Assembly (NCBI GenBank): GCA_049606855.1 | Contig: JBMYVY010000019.1 | Span: 1-17,638, forward strand | From: JBELHR01 sp049606855 | GTDB taxonomy: Bacteria; Bacteroidota; Bacteroidia; Flavobacteriales; Flavobacteriaceae | Reading direction: 5' to 3' | Length of the DNA: 17,638 nucleotides | Shown here: one piece after another, positions 1 to 7,084 of the stretch | Layout: each line of letters begins with the position of its first letter | Numbering within the stretch: position 1 is the first letter of the stretch | The notes under the pieces: model-generated | What the model was told of the DNA's origin: nothing | Database searches by the model: none | Seen by the model: only the letters and a program-made list of their open reading frames with translations | Position numbers and translations under genes: made by a program

Positions 1-1211
1 TCCAAGGATAGAATAGCATCCTTCAACTCATGTTCAGCTCCTTCAATCACTTCTTGAGCATCCTCATAAGTAAAACGGTGATCAGAATAGATCACAGTTC
101 TACCAAACCATTGATCAACAACTTCAGCTTTTTCGTTCAAGGTAAACATGGCTGAAAAACATAATTTTTCCTCCTGAGGACGGAGACTACAAACATTATT
201 CGATAAAATTTCAGGCAACATAGGTACTACTCTATCTACTAGATAAACAGAAGTAGCTCGCGCATAAGCTTCATCATCTAAAATGGTATTTTCCTCTAAA
301 TAATGAGAAACATCAGCAATATGAATTCCAACTTTTACATGACCATCTTCAAGGACTTCATAAGATAATGCATCATCAAAGTCCTTGGCATCCTTCGGGT
401 CAATAGTAAAGGTTAACACATCCCGTAAATCAAGTCGCTTTGAAACTTCCTCTTTAGATATTTCTATCGGTAAATTTGAAGCATAAGCCTCCACCTCTGG
501 TGGGAATTCATAAGGAAGTCCATGATCCGTTAAAATACTGTGTATTTCAGTTTGATGTTCTCCAGGACGACCTAATACCTTCGTTATTTTCGAAAATGGC
601 GACCTTGACTTGGTCGGCCAGTCCATAATTTCAACCACAACCTTATCTCCATCCGTGGCTCCATTAAGATCCTTTTTATCTACATAAAGATCGGTATACA
701 TACGATTATCGTCAGCAACAACGAAACCAAAATTACGACTCATCTGCAATACACCGACGAACTGTACTTTGAAACGTTCCATAATTTCCACAACATCACC
801 TTCTAATTTTCCTTTTTGCTTACGTTTATACACATAAACTTTTACCTTATCCTTGTGAAGACCTGTCTTGAGATTACGCGAAGGAATGAAAACATCCTTC
901 TCAAAATCGTCACAGATAAAATAAGCGTTTCCATTACTGGTAACATCTAAAGTACCCACGAAATAATTTGTGTCCTTATTTAACTCATACTTACCCTTAG
1001 TTACTTCTTGTAACTTTCCAGTAGCTTTAAGCTCTTCTAGTTTTCTCAAAATTTGAGTGCGACCATCTGTATCAGTAATATTCAACACTGCCGCTATTTG
1101 TTTATAATTTAAAGGAGTTTTCTTATCATTAAATGCCTTAACAACCTTACGCGTCAGATCCTTAATGACTTTACCCTTTTTTTTATACATTTTTCTTGCT
1201 TTTCCAGCCAT
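1..1211 (-). CDS. rnr: Ribonuclease R, N-terminal part (cut by window edge)
   Basis: This is a processive 3'-to-5' exoribonuclease that degrades structured RNA in the cytoplasm. The visible 403 codons start at the ATG 1209-1211 (MAGKARKMYKKKGK) and stay open to the left edge, so the C-terminal half, with the rest of the RNB domain and the S1 domain, is outside the window. The N-terminus is basic, followed by a winged-helix-like segment (about residues 33-65, with NYKQIAAVLNI), then cold-shock-type OB regions, then the start of the RNB catalytic domain. The metal-binding signature KDFDDAL sits at about residues 276-282, matching its place in E. coli RNase R. Near the edge the frame reads HRFTYEDAQEVIEG, typical of this family. 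A likely promoter lies in the short upstream gap (1228-1253). The family call is secure. Confidence 0.95.
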   Translation of the reverse strand, partial: MAGKARKMYKKKGKVIKDLTRKVVKAFNDKKTPLNYKQIAAVLNITDTDGRTQILRKLEELKATGKLQEVTKGKYELNKDTNYFVGTLDVTSNGNAYFICDDFEKDVFIPSRNLKTGLHKDKVKVYVYKRKQKGKLEGDVVEIMERFKVQFVGVLQMSRNFGFVVADDNRMYTDLYVDKKDLNGATDGDKVVVEIMDWPTKSRSPFSKITKVLGRPGEHQTEIHSILTDHGLPYEFPPEVEAYASNLPIEISKEEVSKRLDLRDVLTFTIDPKDAKDFDDALSYEVLEDGHVKVGIHIADVSHYLEENTILDDEAYARATSVYLVDRVVPMLPEILSNNVCSLRPQEEKLCFSAMFTLNEKAEVVDQWFGRTVIYSDHRFTYEDAQEVIEGAEHELKDAILSL

Positions 1212-1227
1212 AAAAATTTGTTTGAAA

Positions 1228-1253
1228 CCAAGTTACGAAACTTTAGAGCACAA
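1228..1253 (-). promoter_or_regulatory. Candidate rnr promoter
   Basis: On the minus strand, TTG (1253-1251) is followed after 15 bases by TAACTTGG (1235-1228), one mismatch from the Bacteroidota -7 consensus TAnnTTTG. The rnr ATG lies 16 bases further on. The spacer is shorter than the 17-23 usually quoted for Flavobacterium, so this is a tentative call from pattern and position only. Confidence 0.35.
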
Positions 1254-1331
1254 AAGTTTAAACTTGAAATATTAAAAAAATCTAAAAATTATTGTAACGT
1301 TTTGTTAAAGTGTACGTCTATAAAGTATACT

Positions 1332-1490
1332 ATGAGCACTTTAACTAAAATAATAACTCTTTTTTTTGTAATCCTAATCCTAGGAATGCTCTTCACTGCT
1401 ATCAATATTAATAGCCAATTGAATAATCAACAATCCGTTGAAGTCAATACGGATGTTTTATCTAGACCAAAGGTAATACAAATCCTTTAA
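1332..1490 (+). CDS. Possible small single-pass membrane protein (52 aa)
   Basis: The open frame from ATG 1332 encodes a short N-terminus, one strongly hydrophobic helix (about residues 7-26, containing LFFVILILGMLF) and a polar tail rich in N, Q and V. It could be a membrane-anchored small protein or an uncleaved signal anchor with a short periplasmic tail. The frame is open further upstream to ATG 1218, but that extension is K- and N-rich, overlaps the proposed rnr promoter and looks like translated non-coding DNA, so I prefer the inner start. No family is recognised, no clear -7 element was found, and AT-rich DNA can produce hydrophobic frames by chance. The function is unknown. Confidence 0.35.
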   Translation: MSTLTKIITLFFVILILGMLFTAININSQLNNQQSVEVNTDVLSRPKVIQIL

Positions 1491-1986
1491 TCTCCTAATC
1501 ATTCCTTTTTAAGTCCTTGAGACTTCTTAACAACATATATTATTATTATTCTTTCTTTTAAAAATTTAAAAAAAATATAATGTGATATAATATACTGTTA
1601 ATATCCCCAATAACTTTTTTGACTCCTTAATGGAATTGCTACTTATTAAATATTGTTAACATCGCATATATTTAAAAACATGTTATATTCCAGTGCTTTA
1701 GTTCAAAAATGAAAAGTCATTTAAATGCTTATGAACAATAAAAAGTGAATAACTTAAAACGAATTACGTTATTGATAAGTAGCAAAATTAATGTGGATAA
1801 AATGTGTTAGAAAAATCACAAATAAATTTGCTTATTAAAAGTCAGTTTTGGTTTGGAAAAAATAATGAGAAATGAAAATTATTTATTCTTTTTTTCTTTG
1901 CAAAATATTAACATTTGTATTCAAACAGCTAATCCTTTAAAACCAACGCTTTAATTAAAAGTTATTAAGTAGGATGTTAATAAGTG

Positions 1987-2012
1987 TTGAAAAGCTAAAA
2001 ATCGTACCTTTG
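1987..2012 (+). promoter_or_regulatory. Promoter of the rpiB operon
   Basis: TACCTTTG (2005-2012) is a perfect match to the Bacteroidota -7 consensus TAnnTTTG. A TTG at 1987-1989 could be the -33 element with a 15-base spacer, rather short. Transcription would start near 2017, giving a leader of roughly 18 bases before the ATG at 2035. The -7 element sits between two copies of a 12-base direct repeat. Confidence 0.6.
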
Positions 2013-2026
2013 TTAAAGCTAAAAAT
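1991..2026 (+). repeat. 12-bp direct repeat bracketing the rpiB -7 element
   Basis: AAAGCTAAAAAT occurs at 1991-2002 and again at 2015-2026, start to start 24 bases apart, with the TACCTTTG element between them. The second copy covers the expected start of transcription. A pair of binding sites for a regulator is one explanation; a local duplication in AT-rich DNA is another. Confidence 0.6.
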
Positions 2027-2034
2027 TAATAGAT

Positions 2035-2475
2035 ATGACAATTGCAATTGGTAATGATCACGCGGGTACAGAATATAAATTCGCTATTTTAGAACATTTA
2101 GAATCAGAGGGTTATAAAGTTATTAACTATGGAACTAACAATGAAGATTCTATGGATTATCCAGATAGCATTCATCCAGTGGCTGATGCTGTTGAAACAG
2201 GTGAAGCTAGCTTCGGTATAATTATTTGTGGAAGTGGTAATGGTGCACAGATGACTGCAAACAAACATCAAGGAATTCGTGCAGGATTATGTTGGAATAA
2301 TGAATTGGTTGAATTAACGCGTCAACACAATAATGCAAATGTACTAGCTATTCCAGCTCGTTTTGTTTCTAAACAACAAGCTTTAGGTTTTGTAGATATT
2401 TTCTTAAACACTCCATTTGAAGGTGGACGTCATCAAAATAGAGTAAATAAAATAGCTTGTAGTTTAAGATCATGA
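2035..2475 (+). CDS. rpiB: Ribose-5-phosphate isomerase B
   Basis: This cytoplasmic enzyme interconverts ribose 5-phosphate and ribulose 5-phosphate in the non-oxidative pentose phosphate pathway. The 146-residue protein has the full LacA/RpiB family length and signature: NDHAG at residues 7-11, the catalytic-base Cys65 in the loop ICGSGNG (64-70), His98 in RQHNNANVL, and the phosphate-binding arginines 132 and 136 in GGRHQNR. It is the first gene of a tight plus-strand group, and its TGA overlaps the ATG of the acetyltransferase gene (ATGA at 2472-2475), implying translational coupling. Its proximity to rnr is, from memory, common in flavobacteria. Confidence 0.96.
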   Translation: MTIAIGNDHAGTEYKFAILEHLESEGYKVINYGTNNEDSMDYPDSIHPVADAVETGEASFGIIICGSGNGAQMTANKHQGIRAGLCWNNELVELTRQHNNANVLAIPARFVSKQQALGFVDIFLNTPFEGGRHQNRVNKIACSLRS

Positions 2476-2915
2476 ATGTAAAAATCTTTAGGTGGGAAGA
2501 ACTTCAGAGAGATGAACTATATGAAATACTTTCTTTAAGATCGGAAATATTTGTGGTAGAGCAAGATTGTGTTTATCAGGATATTGATTTTAAAGATCAA
2601 AAGGCTTTTCATATTTGTGGATATAAGGAGGGTAAGCTCGTTGCGTACACAAGAGTTTTTGGGCCTGCTGCTTATTTTGATACACCAAGTATTGGACGCG
2701 TTTTAGTTCGAGAAAATCAAAGAAAATACGGTTTTGGGCATCAAATTATTGAAGCCTCAATTGCTCTAATTAATAAAGAATATGGTGCTGTTAATATTGA
2801 AATTTCTGCACAAACCTATCTCTTAAATTTTTATGAATCTCACGGATTTAAAACTATTGGAGAGGAATATTTAGAAGACGGTATTCCCCATATGAGGATG
2901 ATAAAGACCACTTAA
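2472..2915 (+). CDS. elaA: GNAT-family N-acetyltransferase, ElaA-like
   Basis: The 147-residue protein is the length of the ElaA subgroup of GCN5-related acetyltransferases and resembles it along its length. Family-typical parts are the N-terminal LYEILSLRSEIFVVEQ, the segment QDIDFKDQKAFHI, the acetyl-CoA-binding turn (VRENQRKYGFG, about residues 78-88) and the C-terminal NFYESHGFKTIGEEYLEDGIPH. An acetyl-CoA-dependent acyl transfer is therefore expected, but the acceptor is not known. It overlaps rpiB by four bases and is followed after four bases by the barrel gene, so the three are probably one transcript. The gene symbol rests on family resemblance. Confidence 0.85.
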   Translation: MNVKIFRWEELQRDELYEILSLRSEIFVVEQDCVYQDIDFKDQKAFHICGYKEGKLVAYTRVFGPAAYFDTPSIGRVLVRENQRKYGFGHQIIEASIALINKEYGAVNIEISAQTYLLNFYESHGFKTIGEEYLEDGIPHMRMIKTT

Positions 2916-2919
2916 AAAC

Positions 2920-3999
2920 ATGAAAAAACTACTAACCTTACTTTTTATTTTTCAAACTTTAATTATTCATGCTCAAATTGGAGCCCCTTCTGGTGGTGGT
3001 GGAACTATGGTTTCGGATACTTCTACGATTGCAAAAGCCAAGTTTGTGCCAGCTCCTTTGATTAATTATAGTAGATCTATAGGATTTGCGGGAGGTGTTG
3101 TTCCTATGTATATGTGGAATATCAATAAAAAGGATACCATTTCTCCTCAGAGTTTGGTAGGTGGTTTAGGAATGTATTCTACTAATAAAACCTATTTTGG
3201 TATGGGTTTCGCACGCCTTTATCTGAATGAAGATAAATGGAGAATTCAGTTTGGTGGAGGTAATGGAAATGTGAATTTTCAGGTATTTATTCATGAAATT
3301 GTTAATGACTATGTAGATTATGGTACGAGTTTTTGGTTTTTTAAAGCACAAATAGAACGCAAAATATTCAAATCTCTATATGGGGGAATCGTATTTGATT
3401 ATACCGGTTTTGATACAACCTTTGATCTTCCAACTAATCCTGAAATTGAAAATTCTTTTACTGGTTTCGGTTTAATATTAGAAAATGATCTAAGAGATAA
3501 TGTTTATTATCCTTACGGAGGAAGCCAGGCTAGTTTAGAATGGAACTCCTACCCTACCTGGTTGGGCAATGAGGATACTTCAAATAAACTAACTCCTACC
3601 TATAATAAATACATTTCGTTTCGAGACAAAAAAGATGTATTAGCAACTCGTATTTATGGAGAATTTGGCCTTGGGGAGATAGCATTTAATCAGGAAGTTG
3701 TTGTTATGGGAACTGATTTACGAGGATATACTCAAGGAAAATATAGAGGGAAAGGTATGGTAGATATTCAAGCAGAATACAGATACAATTTTTCAAAGAA
3801 AATGGGAATGGTTGGTTTTGCAGGTCTTGGAACCATTTATGGTGCCACAGATGAAGAAAATAATGGTGTAATTCTACCGAGTATAGGAACTGGATTTCGT
3901 TATAATATATTTCCAGCCAACCACATGAATATTGGATTGGACGCTGCTGTAGGTCGTGATGATTGGGGCATTTATTTCAGAATTGGTGAAGCCTTTTAA
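2920..3999 (+). CDS. POTRA-less Omp85-superfamily outer membrane protein (copy 1)
   Basis: This is a predicted outer-membrane beta-barrel of the BamA/TamA (bacterial surface antigen) type. An N-terminal signal peptide (about residues 1-19, ending IIHAQ) is followed by a short Gly- and Ser-rich linker and then directly by barrel strands; at 359 residues there is no room for POTRA domains. Near the C-terminal third it has DLRGYTQGKYRG, matching the conserved RGY/RGF motif of the Omp85 loop 6, then a strand AEYRYNF. It ends in GIYFRIGEAF with a terminal Phe, the usual barrel-assembly signal. A paralogue lies at 4576-5670; both share N-K-K-D-T-[IV]-S-P early in the barrel and the same C-terminus. 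It is the last gene of the rpiB group, and its stop codon abuts the stop of the opposing gene. Cargo or role is unknown. Confidence 0.85.
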   Translation: MKKLLTLLFIFQTLIIHAQIGAPSGGGGTMVSDTSTIAKAKFVPAPLINYSRSIGFAGGVVPMYMWNINKKDTISPQSLVGGLGMYSTNKTYFGMGFARLYLNEDKWRIQFGGGNGNVNFQVFIHEIVNDYVDYGTSFWFFKAQIERKIFKSLYGGIVFDYTGFDTTFDLPTNPEIENSFTGFGLILENDLRDNVYYPYGGSQASLEWNSYPTWLGNEDTSNKLTPTYNKYISFRDKKDVLATRIYGEFGLGEIAFNQEVVVMGTDLRGYTQGKYRGKGMVDIQAEYRYNFSKKMGMVGFAGLGTIYGATDEENNGVILPSIGTGFRYNIFPANHMNIGLDAAVGRDDWGIYFRIGEAF

Positions 4000-4506
4000 T
4001 TACCATCCTGTATATCGTGGTGGTTTAATTCCATTTAAATTTAAATAGACGATGAGTTGTCCCCTGTGATGGCTTACGTGATCTTGAATAAGATTTAATA
4101 TTTGTAGTTTAGTCTTAGGCCCAGCAAAAAAGTCAACCTGCTCTCCATAATTTTTATCATTGAATTCTACTACTGCATTTCTGCACATCGCAAAACTATC
4201 CTTGATTAATGTTTGTATGTTTTCCTTAGTCTTTACCTCAGTATTTAATTCTGTATTTTGATTAGAAATATAGGAATTAGTCAACCAAATCATATTTTCG
4301 CATATATGAACTAATTGTCTTTGAAATGTCATTTCTCGTTCAGTTGGCTTAAAAGTCAGCAGAGAATCTGGTGTTTCTTTAAGGATTTCAAGAAGGTATT
4401 TTTCTGAATTATCTAGTTTTTCTAGATAAGCGGTTTTATATAAATCTTGGGCATTCATTGATAGTGAAATAAAGAAAGTTAGAAGATAAAATAGGCCGTT
4501 TTTCAT
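4000..4506 (-). CDS. DinB-fold (four-helix metal-binding) protein with signal peptide
   Basis: The 168-residue product begins with a hydrophobic signal peptide (residues 1-20, ending SMNAQ), so it is probably exported to the periplasm. The mature part looks like the DinB/YfiT superfamily, which coordinates a metal through three histidines; here His67 (QLVHICEN) and the H-x3-H pair His143 and His147 (DHVSHHRGQ) fit. The C-terminal GQLIVYLNLNGIKPPRYTGW is also typical of the family. Known relatives include thiol transferases and mycothiol- or bacillithiol-dependent enzymes, mostly cytoplasmic, so export is unusual. It is unrelated to DNA polymerase IV despite the shared name. Its stop codon touches the stop of the upstream barrel gene, and 69 bases separate its start from the divergent second barrel gene. 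The substrate is unknown. Confidence 0.8.
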   Translation of the reverse strand: MKNGLFYLLTFFISLSMNAQDLYKTAYLEKLDNSEKYLLEILKETPDSLLTFKPTEREMTFQRQLVHICENMIWLTNSYISNQNTELNTEVKTKENIQTLIKDSFAMCRNAVVEFNDKNYGEQVDFFAGPKTKLQILNLIQDHVSHHRGQLIVYLNLNGIKPPRYTGW

Positions 4507-4516
4507 GGTTTTAAAT

Positions 4517-4550
4517 TTGATTTAAAGCTAGTATATTTTTTGTAACTTAG
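4517..4550 (+). promoter_or_regulatory. Candidate promoter for the second barrel gene
   Basis: TTG (4517-4519, within TTTG) is followed after 23 bases by TAACTTAG (4543-4550), one mismatch from TAnnTTTG. The ATG at 4576 lies 25 bases downstream. This falls in the 69-base divergent gap with the DinB-fold gene. The spacing fits the known range, but the call rests on pattern only. Confidence 0.45.
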
Positions 4551-4575
4551 GTAATCAACTAATTATCAAATAATC

Positions 4576-5670
4576 ATGGGGAGATTACTAGTATTGTTGT
4601 TCTTTGTTTTTAATATTTTTCTACTTCAAGCTCAGGATAAACAAAAAGAAAAAGACTCTGTAAAATCATTTCAAATAATTCCTTTTCCCAATATTTCCAA
4701 CAATCAGGTTTTTGGTTGGGGAGGTGGAATTAATGTTGCCATGTTGTATCCTTTAAATAAAAAAGATACAGTATCTCCAGTTACTACTACTGTTATTCAA
4801 CCGATGTATTTTCAAAATGATACATGGTGGGTTGCCTTATACAGTGAAATGTATTTTGCTCAAGATAAATGGCGTTCCGTGTTTCTAGGATTTAAATCCA
4901 ATGTAAATTTTCAGTTTTATACCAAGGATTATTTACCTGATTATCCTGATAAGATTGTTTCCTATACCGGAAATGTTAGCACTGCAAGTATTTCATTGAT
5001 GCGTAAGATTTTTCCTAAATTCTACTTTGGAATGCAATATATCTATGGAAGAAGTGAGGTTAGTTTTCCTGATAATGAGATTATTGAACGGCTATTGAAG
5101 AAATTTAGTTATACCGAAAATACGGAGTCAGGGTTGGGTTTTACCTTGAATTATGATACAAGAAATGATATTTATTCACCAGATAAGGGTATGTATTTAA
5201 TTGCTAATAATTACTTTTACCGCGATGCTTTAGGAAGTACTGTAGATTATGACTTTATCATGACTGAATTTTCTTATTATAAGCGTTTAAGTTCTAAGCT
5301 TGTTTGGGCTTCTAAACTTGGAATTCAAGCCACTTTAGGAGATGTACCTTTTATTGATGAAAACGTTCAGGGATTTGGAGGTATGAGAGCCATGGATTTA
5401 AGAGGTTATAATAAGGGTGAATATAGGGGTGAACAAATGTATAATGCTCAAACAGAGTTTAGATATAATATATACAATCGCTATTCAGTTAATGGTTATT
5501 TAGGTGCGGGTACAGTCTTTAATCCAGGGGATCAAAAACCCTTTTTACCGGCTGCTGGTTTAGGATTAAGATATTTAGCATCGACTAAATACAAAGTTAA
5601 AGTAGGAATAGATTACGCCTGGGGGAAAGATGATCACGGTATTTATTTTTTGATTGGCGAAGCATTTTAA
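4576..5670 (+). CDS. POTRA-less Omp85-superfamily outer membrane protein (copy 2)
   Basis: This is a 364-residue paralogue of the product of 2920-3999 with the same architecture. It has a signal peptide (about residues 1-20, ending LLQAQ), a short charged linker (DKQKEKDSVK), then a barrel with NKKDTVSP near its start, the loop-6 motif DLRGYNKGEYRG, a strand TEFRYNI and the C-terminal GIYFLIGEAF. No POTRA domains are present. The two copies look clearly homologous over the whole barrel but well diverged, so the duplication is not recent. The APC permease gene starts three bases after its stop, suggesting co-transcription. A role in outer-membrane protein or lipid handling is inferred from the superfamily only. 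Confidence 0.85.
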   Translation: MGRLLVLLFFVFNIFLLQAQDKQKEKDSVKSFQIIPFPNISNNQVFGWGGGINVAMLYPLNKKDTVSPVTTTVIQPMYFQNDTWWVALYSEMYFAQDKWRSVFLGFKSNVNFQFYTKDYLPDYPDKIVSYTGNVSTASISLMRKIFPKFYFGMQYIYGRSEVSFPDNEIIERLLKKFSYTENTESGLGFTLNYDTRNDIYSPDKGMYLIANNYFYRDALGSTVDYDFIMTEFSYYKRLSSKLVWASKLGIQATLGDVPFIDENVQGFGGMRAMDLRGYNKGEYRGEQMYNAQTEFRYNIYNRYSVNGYLGAGTVFNPGDQKPFLPAAGLGLRYLASTKYKVKVGIDYAWGKDDHGIYFLIGEAF

Positions 5671-5673
5671 ATT

Positions 5674-6945
5674 ATGGCTAAAAAAGGAATTTCAGTAATT
5701 GGGGCAGCATCTTTAGGTATAGGTTCTATGGTTGGAGCAGGAATATTTGCTCTTTTAGGTGAAGCGGGAGCCATTGCTGGAAGTGCAACTTTTATCTCTT
5801 TCTTTTTAGGTGGAATGGTAGCTTTATCTTCTGGCTATTCATATGCAAAATTAGGTGTTAAGTTTCCTTCAACTGGTGGTGTGATTGAGTATTTGTTACA
5901 GGGTTTTGGGAAAAATTCATTTTCCGCAACTTTTTCAATCCTTTTTATATGTTCGGGAATCATATCTATGGCCATGGTGTCCAAAACCTTTGGAACCTAC
6001 GCCGCAAGTCTCTTTTTTGATCATTCTACCAACTTACACGTCAGTATTTTGACGACAGCGGTCATCATCTTTTTTGTATTTATAAATTTTATAGGTAGTG
6101 ATATAGTAAGTAAGGCGGAAGTTTATATTGTGGTGATAAAATTAACGATTCTAGGAATCTTTATGATTGCCGGGATGAATTATGTAAACTGGTCAAATTT
6201 TGCTGCTGATACCTTTCCTCCTACGAATTCAGTATTGGGAAGTTTAGCTATTACCTATTTTGCCTATACGGGTTTTGCGGTGATTACCAACACAGCCGGT
6301 AAAATGGCAAATCCTAGTAAACAACTCCCAAGGGCAATTTTCTTGGCTATTGGGTTTACTATAGTCTTATACATAGGTTTAAGTTTGGTAGTTTTTGGTA
6401 ATCTTTCTGTTGCTGATGTGATTAAATATAAAGAAACTGCCTTAGCTGAGGCGGCTAAACCGGTGTTCGGTGCAGCTGGGTTTATTCTGATCTCTTTTGC
6501 AGCCTTGTTGTCTACAGCTTCTTCTTTAAATGCTAACCTATTTAGTACGTTTCAAATGAGTGAAGAGGAGTCCAATCAAGGTGAATTATCTCGAAAATTT
6601 ACCCAACATGTTTGGAAAAATGGAACTATGGGCTTGTTGGTTATTGGTTTTTTTGTGCTTGTTTTAGCGAATTTTGTTGACCTTACTACTATTGCTAGTT
6701 TAGGATCCATAGCTACTCTTACCGTAACAGCTATTGTTCATATTGGTCATTTTAAAATAAGAAAAGAGACTGGAGTTTCCACACTTGGAATTATTGTATC
6801 TATAGTACTAAATATTACTTGTATTTCTCTTTTTATAGCTTACACCATTTCTTCAGGACAAAGCTATTTATTCAAAGCGCTTTTATTTTTAATTTCGGCT
6901 TGCTACATTTTTGAGAAGTGGAGACTATCAGGTAAGCATTTATAG
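5674..6945 (+). CDS. APC-superfamily amino acid permease
   Basis: This 423-residue inner-membrane protein has about twelve hydrophobic segments. It begins with the hallmark of APC transporters, a first helix with the broken glycine-rich stretch GIGSMVGAGIFALLGEAG (about residues 15-32). The conserved FAYTGFAVITNTAGKMANP region (about 197-215) matches the helix-6 unwound region and following loop of the family. An amino acid or amine is the expected substrate, taken up by proton or sodium symport; the exact specificity cannot be read from sequence. The start three bases after the barrel gene makes a two-gene operon likely. Confidence 0.88.
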   Translation: MAKKGISVIGAASLGIGSMVGAGIFALLGEAGAIAGSATFISFFLGGMVALSSGYSYAKLGVKFPSTGGVIEYLLQGFGKNSFSATFSILFICSGIISMAMVSKTFGTYAASLFFDHSTNLHVSILTTAVIIFFVFINFIGSDIVSKAEVYIVVIKLTILGIFMIAGMNYVNWSNFAADTFPPTNSVLGSLAITYFAYTGFAVITNTAGKMANPSKQLPRAIFLAIGFTIVLYIGLSLVVFGNLSVADVIKYKETALAEAAKPVFGAAGFILISFAALLSTASSLNANLFSTFQMSEEESNQGELSRKFTQHVWKNGTMGLLVIGFFVLVLANFVDLTTIASLGSIATLTVTAIVHIGHFKIRKETGVSTLGIIVSIVLNITCISLFIAYTISSGQSYLFKALLFLISACYIFEKWRLSGKHL

Positions 6946-7048
6946 TCTAATATTTTTCTTTTTCTTAGGTTGTCTTTAGTATAACATATTTAATATTAGC
7001 TAATTACGAATGCTACAAATCTCAGCAATTATTTACTAAAAATTTACG

Positions 7049-7056
7049 TAATTTAG
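7049..7056 (+). promoter_or_regulatory. Candidate recA -7 element
   Basis: TAATTTAG, one mismatch from TAnnTTTG, lies 28 bases before the recA ATG. No convincing TTG is seen at -33. The 139-base gap 6946-7084 otherwise shows only a weak 8-base inverted repeat (CTAATATT 6947-6954 and AATATTAG 6992-6999), and I recognise no LexA-type operator. Confidence 0.35.
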
Positions 7057-7084
7057 CCCGAGATTAAGATAATATACTTAGGAA

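Larger units (their letters stand above)
1491..2034. other. Gene-free AT-rich intergenic region
   Basis: These 544 bases carry no credible reading frame; the longest ATG frames noticed are about ten codons. They hold several copies of TGTTAA or its complement (1597, 1654, 1908, 1975, 2011), one isolated match to the -7 consensus (TAAATTTG, 1823-1830) without a good -33 partner, and the rpiB promoter at the right end. No strong hairpin with a T-run was seen. A small RNA or regulatory region is possible but not shown. Confidence 0.5.

Noticed and set aside
1218..1331. N-terminal extension of the 52-aa frame to ATG 1218 (90 aa)
   Set aside because: It overlaps the proposed rnr promoter, is K- and N-rich low-complexity sequence, and would place the hydrophobic helix in the middle without reason.
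1709..1741. Ten-codon ATG frame in the rnr-rpiB gap
   Set aside because: It is too short, lacks a fitting promoter and is expected by chance.
3166..3351. 61-aa minus-strand frame within the first barrel gene
   Set aside because: It is antisense to a clear coding region and has no recognisable features.
4000..6945. Defence island or mobile element around the barrel and DinB-fold genes
   Set aside because: No integrase, transposase, restriction, toxin or nuclease gene, no flanking repeats, and no visible change in base composition.
6947..6999. Inverted repeat CTAATATT/AATATTAG between the permease gene and recA as a terminator
   Set aside because: The arms are AT-only apart from one pair, 37 bases apart, and no T-run follows, so it is probably chance.
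6946..7084. LexA/SOS operator upstream of recA
   Set aside because: No palindrome of a known SOS-box type was seen; only the weak -7 element can be supported.
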